Positions 8,642 to 11,264 of a stretch of DNA of 11,264 nucleotides are shown piece by piece. A program made the position numbers and the translations under genes. Source of the DNA: Tritrichomonas foetus (taxonomy: Eukaryota > Parabasalia > Tritrichomonadida > Tritrichomonadidae); NCBI GenBank assembly GCA_001839685.1, contig MLAK01001440.1, positions 1 through 11,264 on the forward strand, written 5' to 3'. Each line of letters opens with the position of its first letter. Position 1 is the stretch's first letter. A model generated the notes under the pieces. The model worked only from the letters and a program-made list of their open reading frames with translations, was not told the DNA's origin and ran no database searches.

Positions 8642-8775
8642 TTTCTCCGACGCGGGGAGTTTACTAATATCATAAGAGTAGGAGAAGGTAGAGGGCGTCA
8701 TCATCATAAATCCACCTACCCGGAGACGACTAAAAGTCAAAAAGAATAAAGTATTGTTATTTGATGTGTTTCACA
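8642..8775 (-). other. Putative 3' untranslated region of the retrotransposon
   Basis: This segment is more GC-rich than the flank on its left. It contains short complementary pieces: CTCC (8645-8648) with GGAG (8656-8659), and GGTAG (8687-8691) with CTACC (8716-8720). It also has a small ATC/ATG microrepeat (about 8697-8707). In R2-type elements a structured 3' untranslated RNA is recognised by the reverse transcriptase to prime on cut target DNA. A similar role here is inference; a fold was not computed. Confidence 0.45.
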
Positions 8776-8778
8776 TCA
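8762..8778 (-). repeat. Perfect hairpin beginning at the retrotransposon stop codon
   Basis: On the sense (minus) strand the 17 bases TGATGTGAAACACATCA form a 7-bp perfect stem with an AAA loop. The first three bases are the TGA stop codon of the open frame. It may be a structural element of the 3' region, or it may be chance. Confidence 0.5.
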
Positions 8779-11264
8779 CATGTCGTTTAGACCATCATAT
8801 TCAGAAGCAGATGTCGAGAAATGAATAAGTCCCTCCCCCAAGGGACTGACATCACCAACGACATCATGATTGGTCTGGTCTGTCGCAAACTGCGAGTCGG
8901 TAAAGAGAGTGTCATCCGGGTCAATCACCTGGTCATCACTGGAGTTCACTTCATTATCACCCAAGTTTGCTGAGCCATTGGCATCAATTTCACCTGCATT
9001 CATCCGAATATTCCAATATATTAAAGCACTTCCTCGGATTGCAGCAAGTGAAATCTTCCTTGCAGTGGCCTCAGCAAGTCTTTTATTATTAAACAGCAAT
9101 TTTCTGAGCGAAACGAGAGTTGAGGAAGGGACTGCGCCAAGTGAACTGACAACAATGACATAGAGATTGACTTTGATGTTAATAGCATCTTCAACAGCTT
9201 TTACTAAAGGTAAGTATTTTTGCAGCTTTTCCTCCATACGCAGCTTTAAAGTCGATTGGGGATCACAATCTGTTCTGTCATCCATCTGTCCATAAGGAAC
9301 AGTGACCTCCACAATGTTCAACACGCCATTAGCAGGATTAACAAACCAAAGGTCTGGTCTGAGGTTTCGAACGCTAGGAGGAAGCTGTGGAGCACCCCTG
9401 AGTGAGATCGTAGTATTTTCATGAAATACAAACTGAATTCGAGAAGCCTTCTTTAGAGATGCCATAACTTCTTGCACTACCTTGTTGTGTCGAATTGTAT
9501 ACTTCGATTTCTTTGGGTCACAATTATTAAGTCTGTGAGCAAGAGTATCTTTAAGTTGTTTGTTGCATAGTCTGCACTCGGGAGTTTCATTATTATGTGA
9601 GATTACCTCACCAGTGGGGAGATTGTTACATCTGGCAGCAATAGTAAAAGATAACAAGTTGTCATTAACATTCGGAGGGCTCGGAGAGAAGTAAAAATTG
9701 CTAATCTTGTTGTTGTAGAGTGTAGTGAATGTATGGCCTTTCATCTTCATTGACACCAGCTTGGAGTGCCAGCGTTTGTAAAGGATCTGCACAATTTTTC
9801 GCATCACACATTTTGAATGTACAGTAAATTTCTCTTTGTTATCCGCGTTGGAAATAATTATATCTCCATCTTCACTAATATGCAGCTCTAAGCGAAGTTT
9901 TCGTGTTGCCTTAAAAGCTCTGATGAAAATACAATCTGTTCCGTTATGGGATTGATCCAGCGAGCCATCCGATTTAACCTTCCAGTCAAGGAACGTGGAA
10001 ACATCGTCATCATCTGCCTTGGCAATGTTGCGAAGCCTCTCCTCCTCTTCCAACCATATTGAGAAAAGTTGTTTTGTATGGTTATCAGTGGACGTTAAGA
10101 CTTCACCGCACTGCTTAAGCCGAAATGCGTAGAGACGTTCATGTAGAGATTGAATGCCAAGTCCCCCATCCCTCCAAGAAGTGTGAAAGAAGGGTATAGG
10201 AGTGGATAACTGTTTGATATGTTTGTTTACCAGAGAACGAATGAGTTTATCGAGTTTGATCATGTCATTCGCTCTAAATGAATTTGTCAGCATCTCGAAG
10301 TCCATAGAAGGAATGACAAATCTTTTCAGAGCGTCAACCTTTTGATTTATTCGAAGAGGCGACTTAAAAATTAAGTTGATCTTGTTGGTCAACTCCTCGA
10401 CCAACCTGTCAGTATGTAAGAGGTTAACGACATGTGATCTCGCAATCGGAGCGCCAAGGTATTCCTTGAACTCATTTATGTCAATGTGAGGAATCTCCTC
10501 ATCATGAATTGAGAAAGGGAAAGCAGAACGTACTCTGCTCCGATTCTGTCGAATATAAGAAGTAATAGCGCATTTACTTGGATTAACACCAATACAAGAG
10601 AAGCCTGAGAACTCTGAAACAACATCCAGCAAGCGTTGTAATCCCTCTTCCGAATTACTGAGCAATACAATATCGTCTGCGTAAGCTTGGATGGCGGAAT
10701 GGATTGTAGTAGTCGAGTTTGAGGTAATAATTCCATATCTAATTGATTTCTTCTTAACATATCTGACCAATGGCTCAATTGCGATATCAAACAAGATCGG
10801 CGACAACGGACAACCTTGCTTGACACCTCGCCGTATCCTGATAGGTTTTGTACGACCACGATGTGTAGAAATCACCGAATCCGTGCCCTTATAGAAATCC
10901 TTAATGATTGTAACAATCGCATTGTCGAATCCCATCTGTTGCATCGTCGAAAAGATTAGACGATGGTTGATTGAGCCGAAAGCATTTGAAAGATCAAGTG
11001 TAGCTGCAAGGAAATCTTGCCCTGAACGATAACAATGCCTCATTAGTTCATTAACTGCAGCAGTGTGATTAAAGCATCCATTGACAAGATGCCTGAACCC
11101 TTTTTGCTCAGGTGAAATATATGTACAGCGATCATTGAGCTTCTGGAAACATTGTGCGATATGGGACATGACAGTCCTGTAAATCACCGATGTGACAGTA
11201 ATCGGTCTCCAATTATTAATCTTTGAAGAATCATTCTTCTTGAACAAGAGAATGGTCTTATTGT
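8776..11264 (-). CDS. LINE polyprotein, C-terminal part: reverse transcriptase, CCHC knuckle, restriction-like endonuclease
   Basis: The frame is open through the right edge, so the true start is outside the window. The first 5 codons in view read NKTIL. I number residues from the leucine TTG codon at 11247, which is not a start. Reverse transcriptase motifs: NNWRPITV (11-18); motif A with LDLSNAF, catalytic D85; motif B GVKQGCPLSP (141-150); motif C AYADD, Y189 to D192; a later EYLGAPI. A zinc knuckle follows, C558, C561, H571, C576 (CX2CX9HX4C), then RHNKVV. The endonuclease has RPD at 630-632 (D632), E647 in VEVTVPY, and K674/K677 before Y678. The enzyme would nick target DNA and prime reverse transcription there. 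About 75 acidic residues follow (747-823). No stop or frameshift interrupts the 828 complete codons before the TGA, so the copy may be recent. GC content and codon use are higher than in the BEACH-type gene. The clade within the endonuclease-bearing LINEs is not resolved. Confidence 0.88.
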   Translation of the reverse strand, partial: NKTILLFKKNDSSKINNWRPITVTSVIYRTVMSHIAQCFQKLNDRCTYISPEQKGFRHLVNGCFNHTAAVNELMRHCYRSGQDFLAATLDLSNAFGSINHRLIFSTMQQMGFDNAIVTIIKDFYKGTDSVISTHRGRTKPIRIRRGVKQGCPLSPILFDIAIEPLVRYVKKKSIRYGIITSNSTTTIHSAIQAYADDIVLLSNSEEGLQRLLDVVSEFSGFSCIGVNPSKCAITSYIRQNRSRVRSAFPFSIHDEEIPHIDINEFKEYLGAPIARSHVVNLLHTDRLVEELTNKINLIFKSPLRINQKVDALKRFVIPSMDFEMLTNSFRANDMIKLDKLIRSLVNKHIKQLSTPIPFFHTSWRDGGLGIQSLHERLYAFRLKQCGEVLTSTDNHTKQLFSIWLEEEERLRNIAKADDDDVSTFLDWKVKSDGSLDQSHNGTDCIFIRAFKATRKLRLELHISEDGDIIISNADNKEKFTVHSKCVMRKIVQILYKRWHSKLVSMKMKGHTFTTLYNNKISNFYFSPSPPNVNDNLLSFTIAARCNNLPTGEVISHNNETPECRLCNKQLKDTLAHRLNNCDPKKSKYTIRHNKVVQEVMASLKKASRIQFVFHENTTISLRGAPQLPPSVRNLRPDLWFVNPANGVLNIVEVTVPYGQMDDRTDCDPQSTLKLRMEEKLQKYLPLVKAVEDAINIKVNLYVIVVSSLGAVPSSTLVSLRKLLFNNKRLAEATARKISLAAIRGSALIYWNIRMNAGEIDANGSANLGDNEVNSSDDQVIDPDDTLFTDSQFATDQTNHDVVGDVSPLGEGLIHFSTSASEYDGLNDM

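Larger units (their letters stand above)
8642..11264 (-). mobile_element. Non-LTR retrotransposon with restriction-like endonuclease, 5' part outside window
   Basis: Read on the minus strand, the window holds the 3' part of a LINE: an open frame for reverse transcriptase, CCHC knuckle and PD-(D/E)XK endonuclease (8776 to the right edge), followed by a compact 3' untranslated region of about 134 bases. This domain order, with the endonuclease after the reverse transcriptase and no visible apurinic-type endonuclease, is that of the R2, R4, CRE, NeSL and HERO clades, many of which insert at specific sites. No long terminal repeat is visible. The element runs towards the BEACH-type gene, tail to tail. 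Its 5' end and any 5' target duplication are not in view, so the target site cannot be defined. The left boundary is judged from the change in base composition. Confidence 0.75.

Noticed and set aside
8870..9163. Plus-strand open frame opposite the LINE C-terminus
   Set aside because: It is antisense to the coding frame, which carries clear endonuclease-associated sequence. The antisense product has no recognisable features.
10476..10859. A second open frame on the minus strand, overlapping the reverse transcriptase region
   Set aside because: It is an out-of-frame shadow of the reverse transcriptase coding sequence, with no recognisable domain.

Overview
The window looks like nuclear DNA of an AT-rich unicellular eukaryote. 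A trichomonad (Parabasalia, a Trichomonas or Tritrichomonas relative) is the best guess. It holds a 7.1 kb gene with no visible intron. That gene has initiator-like TCA(Py)(T/A) sites upstream and a stop codon that is itself part of a TAAA poly(A)-type signal, and its product is a huge BEACH-type protein of a family that is expanded in these protists. Entamoeba is the main alternative, because it also has BEACH proteins and LINEs with restriction-like endonucleases. No rRNA, tRNA or mitochondrial marker is present to settle it.

Layout. Bases 1-315 are AT-rich and carry no gene I can support. Bases 316-1173 are bracketed by a 25-bp imperfect terminal inverted repeat flanked by TA on both sides, which fits a non-autonomous Tc1/mariner-like element of 858 bp with no transposase reading frame. 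Bases 1176-1350 are the short promoter region of the next gene. Bases 1351-8472 (+) encode a 2373-residue BEACH-family scaffold protein: a long helical N-terminal arm, a ConA-like domain, a disordered linker, a second helical arm, a PH-like domain, a shortened BEACH domain and a C-terminal beta-propeller-like region. Bases 8473-8641 are the AT-rich 3' flank.

From about 8642 to the right edge, on the minus strand, lies the 3' part of a non-LTR retrotransposon (LINE). Its open frame (8776 to beyond 11264) contains a reverse transcriptase with an intact YADD site, a CCHC zinc knuckle and a PD-(D/E)XK restriction-like endonuclease. This is the architecture of the R2/CRE/NeSL/HERO/R4 group. The frame is uninterrupted as far as it can be read, and its 5' part lies outside the window. 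The element's 3' end faces the 3' end of the BEACH gene.

The BEACH gene is the resident gene. The two mobile elements flank it and have no evident functional link to it, except that the mariner-like element ends only about 180 bp before its start codon and could influence its promoter.
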